The notes: generated by a model not told the origin, from the letters alone. A DNA stretch of 64,000 nt from Amoebidium appalachense (GCA_963693365.1 CAVNZM010000002.1:1922001-1986000); one strand, 5' to 3'. Positions 22,179-35,233 are shown, numbered from the stretch's first letter. Translations and numbers: made by a program.

Positions 22179-22336
22179 TGTGTGTGTACGTGTTCGTGTG
22201 TGTGTGTGTGTCACGAGTGTGTGTGTGTGTATGTGTGCACGCACCGTGTGCCACGTGTGTGTGTGTGTGTGTGTGTGTGCGTGTGTGTGTGCGTGCATGC
22301 GTGCGCCTCGTGTCTGTCTGTGTTTGTGTTTGTGTG

Positions 22337-22418
<82 letters not shown>

Positions 22419-22495
22419 ATGGTTGTGCCGGTGTGTGTGTGTGTGCATCTTTGCCTGTGTGTGTGTGTGTGGTGTCGCACACACACACACACATA
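22017..22495. repeat. (TG)n microsatellite, continuation of the Copia-A target
   Basis: TG/GTGTGC tract with CACGTG interruptions. It corresponds to the CA tract 35118-35630 of arm 2. Cys/Val frames are repeat translations. Confidence 0.95.
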
Positions 22496-22795
22496 ATGGA
22501 TTTGGGCATCCGCTTTACGACATCAATGTTTTTTTGTTTTTTTTACTTTTCTACCTTGGTGAGACACAGTCGCCCACCGGGCCATCTGTACCCTCTGCCA
22601 ATTTCTCTAGTCGGCCGGGGCCGGTTGAGCTACCTATTTGAGCACTTTAGTAGCACCTAGGTGTTACGACATTAAAGTACATCATACGGTATGGTCGTTT
22701 ATCATTTTTCGAATTTATCCCAGTCCCTCCCCCTGGGAATTCATTACAGCTCATTCATTACAGATTACGCAATAAGTTCGAACATCTATATATAT

Positions 22796-22883
<88 letters not shown>

Positions 22884-23081
22884 ACATTGAACGGTGTTAC
22901 AACAGCGCTTACTTCTGAATTTTCAGGTATGCGGTTTGGTATGGCCTGATTGGTTGTTTGTATTTTGCTCTTACCTCCATCAAAATTTGTTAACACACAC
23001 ACACACACAGGTGCCTAAGTACATGTATGCATACACATCTCCCTATCGTATCTACATGCACACATGTCCACTTCACACACC
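22496..23081. other. Downstream flank of the arm-1 esterase gene, with (AT)n
   Basis: Unique sequence shared with 34610-35125, with an (AT)n run at about 22787-22878 and a short CA run near 22995. Arm 1 has ~15-20 extra bases near 22570-22605 relative to arm 2. No gene was seen. Confidence 0.8.
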
Positions 23082-23888
23082 CTACAACCCCTTAACCCAC
23101 TGAATGATCCTCTCAAGCTCCCTCACAGCAATCTCAATCTTGGCCGGTCCTTCGATCACTTGTATCATACCATGGTAGCACCCTTTCATCAACCTGTGCT
23201 CCACCTTCACCCCCTCCTCCCCCAACCTGCGACTGTACGCCTCGTCCTCGCTCCGCAACAGGTCATACTCACACACGGCCATGTACGTTTCGGGAAGGTG
23301 TGCGAGCGACTGTGCGCGAAGGGGGGTGATGTAAGGGTCAATGCCGGTGTGGTTCAGAGGGAGGTAGTGGTTCCAGAACCACCACAAGAGTTGCGGGGAA
23401 AGGAGCGTGCTTGGCCCGTATTTTCTAGCGGTTTGCGTCAGCAAGTTTACGTCGACCGCCGGATAAATGAGCACTTGCGCGCGCAGTTTAACGTCGTTGG
23501 TTAAAGGCGTGTCGCGAAGTTTAAGCGCCATCACCGCGGCCAAATTTCCGCCCGCGCTATCTCCACCCACGACTATCCTGTTCTTGTCAATGTTCAATTT
23601 TTCATGATTTTCCATGACATATCTCACCACGCTCTCGCACGCGTTGGGCGCCGCCGGATACCGGTGTTCGGGTGCCAGGGGATATTCGATTGAAATTACA
23701 GTGTATCCGGATTTTGCAGCTATATGGACGGTAATGGCTTCATGTGAGTCTATGTTATATATGGCCCACCCACCACCGTGGATAAATATGAAAACGCCTG
23801 GCTTTTCCTTGTTTTCCCCGAAATTTGGGGTTTTGGGGGTGTAGATGCGCACTGGCACGTTGTCCGACCCCATGGTTGTATCTTGTAT
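23082..23888 (-). CDS. AADAC-like esterase, exon 2 (arm 1)
   Basis: Last coding exon, starting after a CTGCAG acceptor (AG at 23890-23889) and ending with a stop at 23082. It is intact: 268 codons beginning IQDTTMGSDNVPVRIY. From the Met of MGSDN the oxyanion-hole motif HGGGW is at 32-36, the nucleophile motif GDSAGG at 104-109 (Ser106), the acid Asp at 204 (EYDLLRSEDEAY) and His at 234 (CYHGMI). This is the full triad of the hormone-sensitive-lipase / arylacetamide deacetylase group of alpha/beta hydrolases. These enzymes hydrolyse acyl esters and amides, usually at the ER membrane. The exon is the mirror image of 33802-34609, with Gln for Glu in NLLTQTARK. The phase at its start is 0, matching exon 1. 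An open frame on the opposite strand is a shadow. Confidence 0.92.
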   Translation of the reverse strand: MQDTTMGSDNVPVRIYTPKTPNFGENKEKPGVFIFIHGGGWAIYNIDSHEAITVHIAAKSGYTVISIEYPLAPEHRYPAAPNACESVVRYVMENHEKLNIDKNRIVVGGDSAGGNLAAVMALKLRDTPLTNDVKLRAQVLIYPAVDVNLLTQTARKYGPSTLLSPQLLWWFWNHYLPLNHTGIDPYITPLRAQSLAHLPETYMAVCEYDLLRSEDEAYSRRLGEEGVKVEHRLMKGCYHGMIQVIEGPAKIEIAVRELERIIQWVKGL

Positions 23889-24504
23889 CTGCAGAGGGAG
23901 GGGGGAGGAAGAGGGGAGGAGGGGGGAGAGGGGGAGGGGGCAGGGGGCGGGGGGAGGAGGGGGGGGGGGGGGGGGGTAATGTGAAAGGTAAGAGAACCAA
24001 AGAGATGGGGAAAGGGAGGGGGGGGGAGGGGGGGGGGGGGGGGGTTAGTTTAATGTGAAAGGTAAGGGAACCAAAGAGATGGGGAAAGGGAGGGGGGGGG
24101 GGGGGGGGGGGGGGTTGGTTTTATGTGAAAAGGAAGGAAACCAAAGAGATTAGGAAAGGGGAGAGGGGGGGGGGGGGGGGGTTGGTTTTAATGTGAAACG
24201 GAAGGGAACCAAAGAAATGGGGAGAGGGAGGGGGGAGGGAGGGGTGGTTTAATGTGAAAGGGAAGGAAACCAAAGAGATGGGGAGAGGGGGGGGGGGGGG
24301 GAGAGTGCAGAAATACAATCAGAAGGCTGGGGGATGGATAAAACAGCAGGAACGAGGGAAGGAAGGGGGGGGGGGGGAAGGGAAGGAAAGATGGATGAAG
24401 AGAGGAAGACGGGGGATAGGGAGGGGGCGGGTGGAGGAGGCGGAGGAAGGGAATGGGGAAAAGAGAGAAGGGAAGAGGGGCTCGGGAAGGGGGTGGGGAG
24501 AGAG

Positions 24505-24548
<44 letters not shown>

Positions 24549-25434
24549 GAGAGAGCGAGAGAGAAAAGGCAGAGAATTGAGCAACAGAGCGAGAGAAAAT
24601 GTAGATGGAAAACGTGGAATATGGTGGGAAGGGTTGCGGGAGCAAGAGGGAATGTGCAAGACAAGCACACCGCAAACCCCAAATGCGGGAAATGCAAAAG
24701 AATGCATACCACCCTTCAGCCACAAGAAGGCCACAACAAAAGTCACCCAGGTCCCTCCCCCCCACCCCCCCCCCTCTCCCTCCCCTCCCGGCGGCGGCCC
24801 CCAGCCCCCCTCCCATTCCCCTGGCCCCCCCTCCAACCCCCTACTGCCTCTTTCCTACCCCCCGTACCCCCCCCCCCCCCCCCACCCCACCCCCTCCCCC
24901 CACCCCCTTCAACCCTTTAACCCCACCTCTCTCTCGTTCTTACTCCCTCTCTCAGACAGATAGAAGATGGGGAGTTTGGGGGGGGGGGGGTTTTGAATGC
25001 GTCAAAAAATACGAAGTACACAAGAACAAACGGATAACACGATGCAGAATGCAAGCCATACATAAAGAGTATGCATAATAAGCAGAGCCCATCCTCAGGG
25101 GGGGCCCACGTCATCCACAGTACCCGAGTTTCGACCTATTCCCCTCGTTAACGAAACCCAACTCAGATACTGTTTCACTTGAACATGAGTAGGTCACCCG
25201 TCTTGATCAGAGACGAGCAGGGTTGCTTATGCAGGCAAGGGCAGTGGGAAAGGCCGGGGGTTAAAGTTGCAGCAGTAAGCAGAAGCAAGAAAAATATAGA
25301 TAGGAACTCAGGAGACGGGGCTTCTAGGAGGGGGGGGGGGGGGGGGGGGTGTAGTGCATTTGTGTGCGTGTGCGTGCGTGCACGCCCGTGTGCGCGCACG
25401 TGTTTGTGTGTGTGTGTGTTTGTGTGTGGGTGGG

Positions 25435-25472
<38 letters not shown>

Positions 25473-25589
25473 TGGGTGTGGGTGTGTGGGTGTGGGTGTA
25501 CGTGTGTGTGTGCATGTGTGCGCCTTGAAGAGGGGTGGAGGGAGGGGGGGTTGGGGAAAGGAACAGTTGTGGAGGAGGGTGTATGTGTA

Positions 25590-25663
<74 letters not shown>

Positions 25664-25764
25664 GGAAGAGGGGTGGAGGAAGGAGGGTAGGGGGAAGTGA
25701 ATGGTGACATGTGTATTTCTGTGTGTGTGTGTGTGTGTGTGCTTGTGAACACTTGTGTAAGTGT

Positions 25765-25804
<40 letters not shown>

Positions 25805-26360
25805 CACTTGTGCAAGTGTTAGTGTGTGTGTGTGTGTGTGTGCCACGGTCTGAGCGTGTGTGTTTGTGCCACGGTGTGTGTGTGTGTGTGTGGGGCGAGA
25901 GGGGGAGGGTGGGTTTTGGGGGGGGGGGGGGGGGGGAGGGGAGTCTGAGAGTATGGGAACATGGAAAGCCAGAACATGCTACCCATCCTCTTCCCCGTTT
26001 TCCCAACCATCCTCCATTCTTTCCCAATCAAACTGTGGCTCCTTTCATATTTCTCCCCCACTCTCCATTATTCCCCCTTCCCCTTTCTAATCTCGTCTCT
26101 GTTTTTCATTCTTTGACTTCTCTCTTTACGAACACCCTTCAGTCCGCCCATTAAAAAAATCAACATCCCCCCTCATCTTCACTAGATCTCCCTGCCTTGC
26201 CTCCTCAGTTCCCAGCTTCTTCCATTCTCACCCTCCCCCTCTTTCTCTCTCTCTGTTGACCTCGACTTATTCTTTCCCTTTCTTTGCTCCTCTCCTCCCA
26301 AGCACCTTCTCTAGAAAGCCAAAATCCCAACGTGAAGGTGGGCGCCTTTAGGGAACCTAC
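23889..26360 (-). other. Intron of arm-1 esterase gene
   Basis: About 2.5 kb of mostly low-complexity DNA: G-rich runs with AATGTGAAAGG repeats (23895-24300), GA runs (24510-24560), C-rich tracts (24745-24935), TG repeats (25357-25900) and a C/T-rich stretch (25980-26300). The ~350 bp between the G-runs at 24978-24990 and 25330-25349 are unique to this arm. No other gene was seen. Confidence 0.8.
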
Positions 26361-26607
26361 CAAGAGCTCTTGGGCCAGCGGAGAAAATATCCTTTGGCGT
26401 TAATGCAATACCCGCTCGAAAGAAACTCGCCCCGTTGTCGTTGGTAAATGGTTTTACAAGCCTGGTTAGGAAAAACAAACCCGTCGTCACCCTTTCAAAA
26501 ACAACCCCTTGCCACGGCATGCCCTCGTGGAATTGGGGGGGAGACAAAACCCATGCCAGAAAAACCAAAAAGAATACTTGTTTGACCGGTAGGGACGACA
26601 TATTCAT
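26361..26607 (-). CDS. AADAC-like esterase, exon 1 (arm 1), one-base frame break
   Basis: Starts at ATG 26607 (MNMSSLPVKQVFFLVFLAWV). The hydrophobic segment at residues ~10-21 is a signal anchor such as AADAC proteins use to sit in the ER membrane with a lumenal catalytic domain. EGMPW and a second hydrophobic stretch follow. The donor is TTG/GTAGGT (GT at 26360-26359). Relative to arm 2 this copy lacks one Pro codon (in frame). It also has one extra T in the run near 26392, which shifts the last ~10 codons and leaves the donor out of phase with exon 2. That is either a genuine lesion or a homopolymer error. Confidence 0.8.
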
Positions 26608-26715
26608 TTTCTCTACCTCGGCATGCGCAAGCCAGCGGGTAAATTCGGAAAAGGTTAGTTGTGAAACACTTCTTTTCTTTTTTTCTGTTGTTTTTCCTTT
26701 CTGTCGTTTTTTTTT

Positions 26716-26805
26716 GTATTTATATTCGTCTGCAAAAACTTCGGCCGAGCTGCCGGAAACGTGATTGGCTCTGAGGCACATGGGTTCGGGGTGCTTTGAT
26801 TGGCC
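26716..26805 (-). promoter_or_regulatory. Promoter of arm-1 esterase gene
   Basis: On the minus strand there are two CCAAT boxes (ATTGG on the plus strand at 26799-26803 and 26764-26768) followed by a TATA-like ATATAAATAC (26716-26725), ~110-115 bp before the ATG. The arrangement is identical in arm 2. Confidence 0.6.
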
Positions 26806-26884
26806 AGCCGAGACAAATAAAATTTTATTTGCTCTCGCAGTCGTCAAAATTCGCCAACTGGCACATGTACAGGCCTAGGCACCG

Positions 26885-26954
26885 CCACGACTCACGGAGA
26901 GGCTGTCGGAGCCTGACTCGGAGAGAGACAGAGAGAGGGAGAGATAGGGGGAGA

Positions 26955-26995
<41 letters not shown>

Positions 26996-27047
26996 GGGGG
27001 GGGGGGGGAGAGAAGGGGAGAGAGAGAGAGAGAGAGAGCTCTCGAGG

Positions 27048-27080
<33 letters not shown>

Positions 27081-27140
27081 CGAGAGAGAGAGAGAGAGAG
27101 AGATCTAGAGAGATCCAGAGAGAGAGATCTAGATAGTCTC

Positions 27141-27230
<90 letters not shown>

Positions 27231-27243
27231 ATAGAGAGAGAGC

Positions 27244-27322
<79 letters not shown>

Positions 27323-27333
27323 TCGACATTGTT
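26885..27333. repeat. (GA)n tract with poly-G
   Basis: GA/GAGA microsatellite with a ~34-base G run (26959-26992), AGATCTAGAG interruptions and CGAGAG. It corresponds to the CT tract 30771-31160 of arm 2. Confidence 0.95.
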
Positions 27334-28059
27334 TGCCGCTGAAAGACTTTGGCAGATCGATCGATCCTCAATTCTAACGCGGTTAGCTATAGCTATAGCA
27401 AGACAGGCTATAACACTGAATAGAATGCTGCCGATTTTTTCCTCTTAACTGAACAAAAGCTAACCAAATATATCTAAACTTTCTGTTTTTTGGTTAGGAT
27501 TCTGGAGATACAGTAGGGCAAAGATTTCTAACACAACAGTCTGCATATAGCGGCAGGCCTACTTACAGTGCTAATACTCTATCATAACCGAACATTTCTG
27601 CAACGCAAAATCACTGTCAAATGCTTAATATTATCATTGAATACTTGTAAAAATATATAATCTAGCACAAATGTAAATATTAGGCTGTTCTAGCGTTTAT
27701 AGTACTTGAGTTATTGCGAATTGGAAAGTGTCGGTGCTACAGAATGGTGCGCCGCGCTGAATCGGATCTAATTTACCCTACTCGATCTTTTCATGTTTTT
27801 CGCGCGTGTAGGACAAATTGTTTTGCATCACGGATGAGTAGGGTAAATTGTTTTCGATTGCGCCGATATTGCGATTGGATGGCGGCGCACCGTCTAATGC
27901 GGCGATGAGTAATTATTTTCCCTATCGGGTCGTTGTCGGGCCAATTCCGGGCGGCCCGGCCCCGTATTGGCCCGGCCTGACCCCGCCGTTCGACTCGTCT
28001 CGGTCGCCGCCGTCGTTCGCACCCATCCCCAGCCCCGTATCTCCCCTACAACCCATAAG
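27334..28059. other. Unique arm sequence with nested hairpin
   Basis: Shared with 30041-30770. It holds nested inverted repeats: GGTGCGCCGC (27746-27755) with GCGGCGCACC (27884-27893), and inside them AATTTACCCTACTC with GAGTAGGGTAAATT (27770-27849). GC-rich CCGGCC-type sequence follows to 28050. It is not a recognised gene; it could be a hairpin element or a regulatory region. Confidence 0.65.
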
Positions 28060-28437
28060 GCTGATATGCCTATATGCCTGATATGACTGATATGCCATAT
28101 ATGGCTATATGGCTGTTTCGGCTGTATGCCTGATATGCTATATAAGGCTGATATTCTATAAGGCTGATATGCTATATAAGGCTGATATGCTATATATGGC
28201 TATTTGGCTGATATGCTATATAAGGCTGATATGACTGATATGACTGATATGCTATATAAGGCTGATATGCTATATATGGCTATATGACTTATACCCTATA
28301 TAAGGCTGATATGCCTATATGCCTGATATGGCCATATGCCTGATACGGTCTGATACGGTCTGATACATTGGATATGCCTATAACGCTGCCCCATCCTGCC
28401 CCCATCCCGGCCTGTCCCCCATCACCATGGCCCGTCC
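28060..28437. repeat. GGCTGATATGCTATATA tandem repeat and GC minisatellite
   Basis: Units of GGCTGATATGC/TATATAA repeat about 15 times, followed by TGATACGGTC twice and CCCATCACCATGGCCCGTCC. It matches 10816-10945 and, inverted, 29650-30040. Confidence 0.92.
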
Positions 28438-28694
28438 TGTTGTTTTGTGTGGGTATACGGGGAAGCAGAGTGCACAGATGGGTGTTATGTTATACACAAC
28501 ACAGAGACACACGGGAGAAACACAACCGGAGAGGTGGAACGATTTCTGGAACCATAGGAAATGAATTCGACTGCTTGATATTTATTTCAAGATGAAGTTC
28601 CTTTTATACTCAGGAATGTGAAATCGATAAACCAATCAAAAGAACGAACACTCTATTTTCCAATCAGAAAGACGAAAACTATGAGGGTAAAATA
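28438..28694 (+). repeat. LTR-C, left part at the palindrome centre
   Basis: Begins TGTTGTTTTGTGTGGG and continues AAGCAGAGTGCACAGA, parallel to the Copia-A LTR end in reverse (TGTTGTTTTGTACGGG, AGCAGAGTGCACAGAGG). Its last ~50 bases reappear at 10234-10286, where the LTR continues. The first 42 bases are also the innermost part of both palindrome arms. Confidence 0.65.
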
Positions 28695-29608
28695 TTATAC
28701 CGGCCCGGGTACCATATCAGGAGCGGGCAATTTTTGAATTCTCCCTCCCCCGGCCCCGCCGGGGAAAATTTGAGGTTTTTGGACCTCAAAGAAGTCAAAT
28801 CCTGCAAAATCCACTACCGGGAGGCCAAAAAGGGTGATTTTACAAAAAAGGAGGGACATACATGAAAAAGAGAAAATGGGCGAGTTCAGTGGGCTGCCGA
28901 TAAGTATATTTCGTGCTGGGCCGGTATACATGCTGCCGTGGTTGTTGCTGTAGACGGCCTCTTGGTCACGCACATTCACCTGCACTAATCGTTGCCGACT
29001 GGCACGTGTCAGTTCAAGCATCAAAGGATGTGTGCCTCGATCGCATTCCTGGGTGCGGCCCAAACCAATCAAGTGCTAGCCCGCAGGTGCGTGCGGTTCA
29101 GCCCAAACATACGAGGCTCACGATCCACGATTCCCCGCGGATCGGACCCGAAATATCAGTGCAGTGTAGGACCGCACGCCGCATGGGCAACATTCCTGCA
29201 GAAGCAAAACACATTCCACAAAAAATCGGTGAAAATCGTCCATCGGCCGGCCCTACCAGTTCATAATGTAACCCGGTCGTCACTCGTAGGTACCTACTTT
29301 CCTATAGCGGGACTGGCAGTGTCACGCACAGCTTTAGGCTTTCCACTGTATCGACAGGATCTATCATAACCCAAGAACACCCGCATGCCCATGGACGCAC
29401 CCGGACGTACCCTGACCCCGGCTGCATCCGGGCCCAGGAGCGTGGGCAAAGCATGAGATAGCCAATCATATGATAGATTGTTAAAACCATCAAGCGCTAT
29501 GATTGGTTACCGCACGTCGATTGCATCGGCTAAGGAAGAGGAAAGCCCATAAAACTGTGGAATGCCATGACGTCACACCTTCCAAAAGTTGACCTTACTT
29601 GCCCAGTG
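28695..29608. other. Palindrome spacer, nothing recognised
   Basis: Non-repeated centre of the inverted repeat (the spacer as a whole is 28480-29608). The longest frame is 125 codons on the minus strand (28695-29072) with no family resemblance. It may be single-copy host DNA or an old element. No tRNA or rRNA was seen. Confidence 0.6.
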
Positions 29609-29649
29609 TCTGTGCACTCTGCTTCCCCGTGTACCCACACAAAACAACA
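29609..29649 (-). repeat. LTR-C terminal stub
   Basis: 41 bases equal to the reverse complement of 28438-28479, ending AAAACAACA before GGACGGGCC. It marks the inner end of arm 2. Confidence 0.7.
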
Positions 29650-31165
<1,516 letters not shown>

Positions 31166-31264
31166 GCTCCGACAGCCTCTCAGTGAGTCGTGGCGGTGCC
31201 TAGGCCTGTACATGTGCCAGTTGCGACTGCGAGAGCAAATAAAATTTTATTTGTCTCGGTTGGC

Positions 31265-31352
31265 CAATCAAAGCACCCCGAACCCATGTGCCTCAGAGCC
31301 AATCACGTTTCCGGCAGCTCGGCCGAAGTTTTTGCAGACGAATATAAATACA
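31265..31352 (+). promoter_or_regulatory. Promoter of arm-2 esterase gene
   Basis: GCCAATCAAAG near 31263 and GCCAATCACG near 31299 are CCAAT boxes. AATATAAATAC near 31342 is TATA-like. The ATG is at 31461. Confidence 0.6.
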
Positions 31353-31460
31353 AAAAAAAACGACAGAAAGGAAAAACAACAGAAAAAAAAGAAAAGAAGT
31401 GTTTCACAACTAACCTTTTCCGAATTTACCCGCTGGCTTGCGCATGCCGAGGTAGAGAAA

Positions 31461-31709
31461 ATGAATATGTCGTCCCTACCGGTCAAACAAGTATTCTTTT
31501 TGGTTTTTCTGGCATGGGTTTTGTCTCCCCCCCAATTCCACGAGGGCATGCCGTGGCAAGGGGTTGTTTTTGAAAGGGTGACGACGGGTTTGTTTTTCCT
31601 AACCAGGCTTGTAAAACCACCATTTACCAACGACAACGGGGCGAGTTTCTTTCGAGCGGGTATTGCATTAACGCCAAAGGATATTTCTCCGCTGGCCCAA
31701 GAGCTCTTG
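31461..31709 (+). CDS. AADAC-like esterase, exon 1 (arm 2)
   Basis: 83 codons from ATG 31461 to a donor TTG/GTAGGT at 31709/31710, phase 0. The N-terminal signal anchor (VKQVFFLVFLAWVL) is followed by EGMPWQGVVFERV and FFLTRLV, as in the membrane-proximal part of AADAC proteins. Joined to exon 2 the protein would be about 351 residues with HGGGW near 120, close to its position (~110) in mammalian AADAC. In this arm exon 1 is open throughout; the break is in exon 2. Confidence 0.82.
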
Positions 31710-32262
31710 GTAGGTTCTCTAAAGGCGCCCACCTTCACGTTGGGATTTTGGCTTTCTAGAGAAGGTGCTTGGGAGGAGAGGAGCAAAGAAAGGGAAAGGA
31801 TAAGTCGAGGTCAACAGAGAGAGAGAAAAAGGGGAGGGTGACAATGGAAGAAGTTGGGAACTGAGGAGGCAAGGCAGGGAGATCTAGTGAAGATGAGGGG
31901 GGATGTTGATTTTTTTGCGGACTGAAGGGTGTTCGTAAAGAGAGAAGTCAAAGAATGAAAAACAGAGACGAGATTAGGAAAGGGGAAGGGGGAATAATGG
32001 AGAGTGGGGAGAAATATGAAAGGAGCCACAGTTTGATTGGAAAAGAATGGAGGATGGTTGGGAAAACGGGGAAGAAGATGGGTAGCATGTTCTGGCTTTC
32101 CATGTTCCCATACTCTCAGACTTCTCCCCCCCCCCCCCCCCCCCCCAAACCCACCCTCCCCCTCTCGCCCCCACACACACACACACACACACCGTGGCAC
32201 AAACACACACGCTCAGACCGTGGCACACACACACACACACTAACACTAACACTTGCACAAGT

Positions 32263-32308
<46 letters not shown>

Positions 32309-32408
32309 CACTTACACAAGTGTTCACAAGCACACACACACACACACACACACAAATACACATGTCACCATGTCACTTCCCCCTACCCTCCTTCCTCCAC
32401 CCCTCTTC

Positions 32409-32484
<76 letters not shown>

Positions 32485-32601
32485 TACACATACACCCTCC
32501 CTCCACAACTGTTCCTTTCCCCAACCCCCCTCCCTCCACCCCTCTTCAAGGCGCACACATGCACACACACACGTACACCCACACCCACACACCCACACCC
32601 A

Positions 32602-32643
<42 letters not shown>

Positions 32644-33160
32644 CCCACCCACGCACAAAACACACACACACACACACACGTGCGCGCACACGGGCGTGCA
32701 CGCACGCACACGCACACAAATGCACTACACCCCCCCCCCCCCCCCCCCCCAAACTCCCCATCTTCTATCTGTCTGAGAGAGGGAGTAAGAACGAGAGAGA
32801 GGTGGGGTTAAAGGGTTGAAGGGGTGGGGGGAAGGGGGTGGGGTGGGGGGGGGGGGGTGCGGGGGGTAGGAAAGAGGCAGTAGGGGGTTGGAGGGGGGGC
32901 CAGGGGAATGGGAGGGGGGCTGGGGGCCGCCGCCGGGAGGGGAGGGAGGGGGGGAGAGGGGGCGGGTGGGGGGAGGGACCTGGGTGACTTTTGTTGTGGC
33001 CTTCTTGTGGCTGAAGGGTGGTATGCATTCTTTTGCATTTCCCACATTTGGGGTTTGCGGTGTGCTTGTGTTGCACATTCCCTCTTGCTCCCGCAACCCT
33101 TCCCACCATATTCCACGTTTTCCATTTACATTTTCTCTCGCTCTGTTGCTCAATTCTCTG

Positions 33161-33220
<60 letters not shown>

Positions 33221-33801
33221 CTCTCTCTCTCCCCTCTCTCCCCACCCCCTTCCCGAGCCCCTCTTCCCTTCTCTCTTTTCCCCATTCCCTTCCTCCGCCT
33301 CCCTCCACCCACCCCCTCCCTATCCCCCGTCTTCCTCTCTTCATCCATCTTTCCTTCCCTTCCCCCCCCCCCCCCTTCCTTCCCTCGTTCCTGCTGTTTT
33401 ATCCATCCCCCAGCCTTCTGATTGTATTTCTGCACTCTCCCCCCCCCCCCCCCCTCTCCCCATCTCTTTGGTTTCCTTCCCTTTCACATTAAACCACCCC
33501 CTCCCTCCCCCCTCCCTCTCCCCATTTCTTTGGTTCCCTTCCGTTTCACATTAAAACCAACCCCCCCCCCCCCCCCCCTCTCCCTTTCCTAATCTCTTTA
33601 GTTTCCTTCCTTTTCACATAAAACTAACCCCCCCCCCCCCCCCCCCCCCCTCCCGTTCCCCATCTCTTTGGTTCTCTTACCTTTCACATTACCTCCCCCC
33701 CCCCCCCCCCCCCCCTCCCCTCCCCCCCCCCGCCCCTGCCCCCTCCCCTCTCTCCCCCCCCCCCTCCCTCCCCCCCCTCCCTCCCCCCCCTCCCTCTGCA
33801 G
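31710..33801 (+). other. Intron of arm-2 esterase gene
   Basis: About 2.1 kb mirroring 23889-26360: C/T-rich, CA repeats (32175-32720), a single long C run (32730-32752) where arm 1 has two runs and unique DNA between, then G/C-rich runs and CTTTCACATTA repeats. It ends CTGCAG at 33796-33801. Confidence 0.8.
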
Positions 33802-34609
33802 ATACAAGACACAACCATGGGGTCGGACAACGTGCCAGTGCGTATCTACACCCCCCAAAACCCCAAATTTCGGGGAAAACAAGGAAAAGCCTGGCGTTTT
33901 CATATTTATCCACGGTGGTGGGTGGGCCATATATAACATAGACTCACATGAAGCCATTACCGTCCATATAGCTGCAAAATCCGGATACACTGTAATTTCA
34001 ATCGAATATCCCCTGGCACCCGAACACCGGTATCCGGCGGCGCCCAACGCGTGCGAGAGCGTGGTGAGATATGTCATGGAAAATCATGAGAAATTGAACA
34101 TTGACAAGAACAGGATAGTCGTGGGTGGAGATAGCGCGGGCGGAAATTTGGCCGCGGTGATGGCGCTTAAACTTCGCGACACGCCTTTAACCAACGACGT
34201 TAAACTGCGCGCGCAAGTGCTCATTTATCCGGCGGTCGACGTAAACTTGCTGACGGAAACCGCTAGAAAATACGGGCCAAGCACGCTCCTTTCCCCGCAA
34301 CTCTTGTGGTGGTTCTGGAACCACTACCTCCCTCTGAACCACACCGGCATTGACCCTTACATCACCCCCCTTCGCGCACAGTCGCTGGCACACCTTCCCG
34401 AAACGTACATGGCCGTGTGTGAGTATGACCTGTTGCGGAGCGAGGACGAGGCGTACAGTCGCAGGTTGGGGGAGGAGGGGGTGAAGGTGGAGCACAGGTT
34501 GATGAAAGGGTGCTACCATGGTATGATACAAGTGATTGAAGGACCGGCCAAGATTGAGATTGCTGTGAGGGAGCTTGAGAGGATCATTCAGTGGGTTAAG
34601 GGGTTGTAG
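33802..34609 (+). pseudogene. AADAC-like esterase, exon 2 (arm 2), one-base frame break
   Basis: Same exon as 23082-23888 with HGGGW, GDSAGG, YDLL and CYHGM all encoded. One extra C (six against five) in the run at about 33851-33856 shifts the frame some 12 codons after the start. From the exon start the reading is therefore out of frame with the catalytic part. The downstream frame is open to the stop at 34607-34609. Because the fault is one base in a homopolymer it may be an assembly error, in which case both arms would encode an enzyme. Confidence 0.88.
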
Positions 34610-34807
34610 GGTGTGTGAAGTGGACATGTGTGCATGTAGATACGATAGGGAGATGTGTATGCATACATGTACTTAGGCACCTGCGTGTGTGTGTGTGTTA
34701 ACAAATTTTGATGGAGGTAAGAGCAAAATACAAACAACCAATCAGGCCATACCAAACCGCATACCTGAAAATTCGAAGTAAGCGCTGTTGTAACACCGTT
34801 CAATGTA

Positions 34808-34851
<44 letters not shown>

Positions 34852-35117
34852 TGTTCGAACTTATGGCGTAATCTGTAATGAATGAGCTGTAATGAATTCC
34901 CAGGGGGAGGGACTGGGATAAATTCGAAAAATGATAAACGACCATACCGTATGATGTACTTTAATGTCGTAACACCTAGGTGCTACTAAAGTGCTCAAAT
35001 AGGTAGCTCAACCGGCCCCGGCCGACTAGAGAAATTGGCACGGTGAGGGACTGTGTCTCACCAAGGTAGAAAATTAAAAAAATCAAAAATACTTTGATGT
35101 CGTAAAGCGGATGCCCA
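34610..35117. other. Downstream flank of arm-2 esterase gene
   Basis: Mirror of 22496-23081 with a short (AT)n at 34812-34849. No gene was seen. Confidence 0.8.
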
Positions 35118-35197
35118 AATCCATTATGTGTGTGTGTGTGCGACACCACACACACACACACAGGCAAAGATGCACACACACACACACCGGCACAACC

Positions 35198-35233
<36 letters not shown>

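Larger units (their letters stand above)
13773..28479 (+). repeat. Large inverted repeat, arm 1
   Basis: Pairs base for base, with small indels, with the reverse complement of 29609-42167. Landmarks in arm 1 (and arm 2) are the AAATATCAG flank at 13773 (42167), a unique block 13850-14440 (41501-42090), CA repeats, the esterase gene 23082-26607 (31461-34609), GA runs, a hairpin at 27746 (30346) and TATGCC repeats at 28060-28375. Without the 7.1-kb Copia-A insertion the arm is about 7.6 kb. Unlike arm 2 it lacks the tyrosine-recombinase element, and it keeps a ~350-bp segment (24991-25349) missing from arm 2. Confidence 0.95.

Noticed and set aside
22786-22878. (AT)n run as an origin or matrix-attachment site
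   Set aside because: A plain AT microsatellite of different length in the two arms; nothing else supports such a role.
13773-28479. Palindrome as a simple missed-adapter (hairpin read) artefact
   Set aside because: Arm-specific retrotransposons, a ~350-bp indel and scattered substitutions show the arms are different sequences. Joined haplotypes remain possible.
28695-29072. 125-codon minus-strand frame in the palindrome spacer as a gene
   Set aside because: No recognisable domain, no start or splice context, no conservation available in the window.
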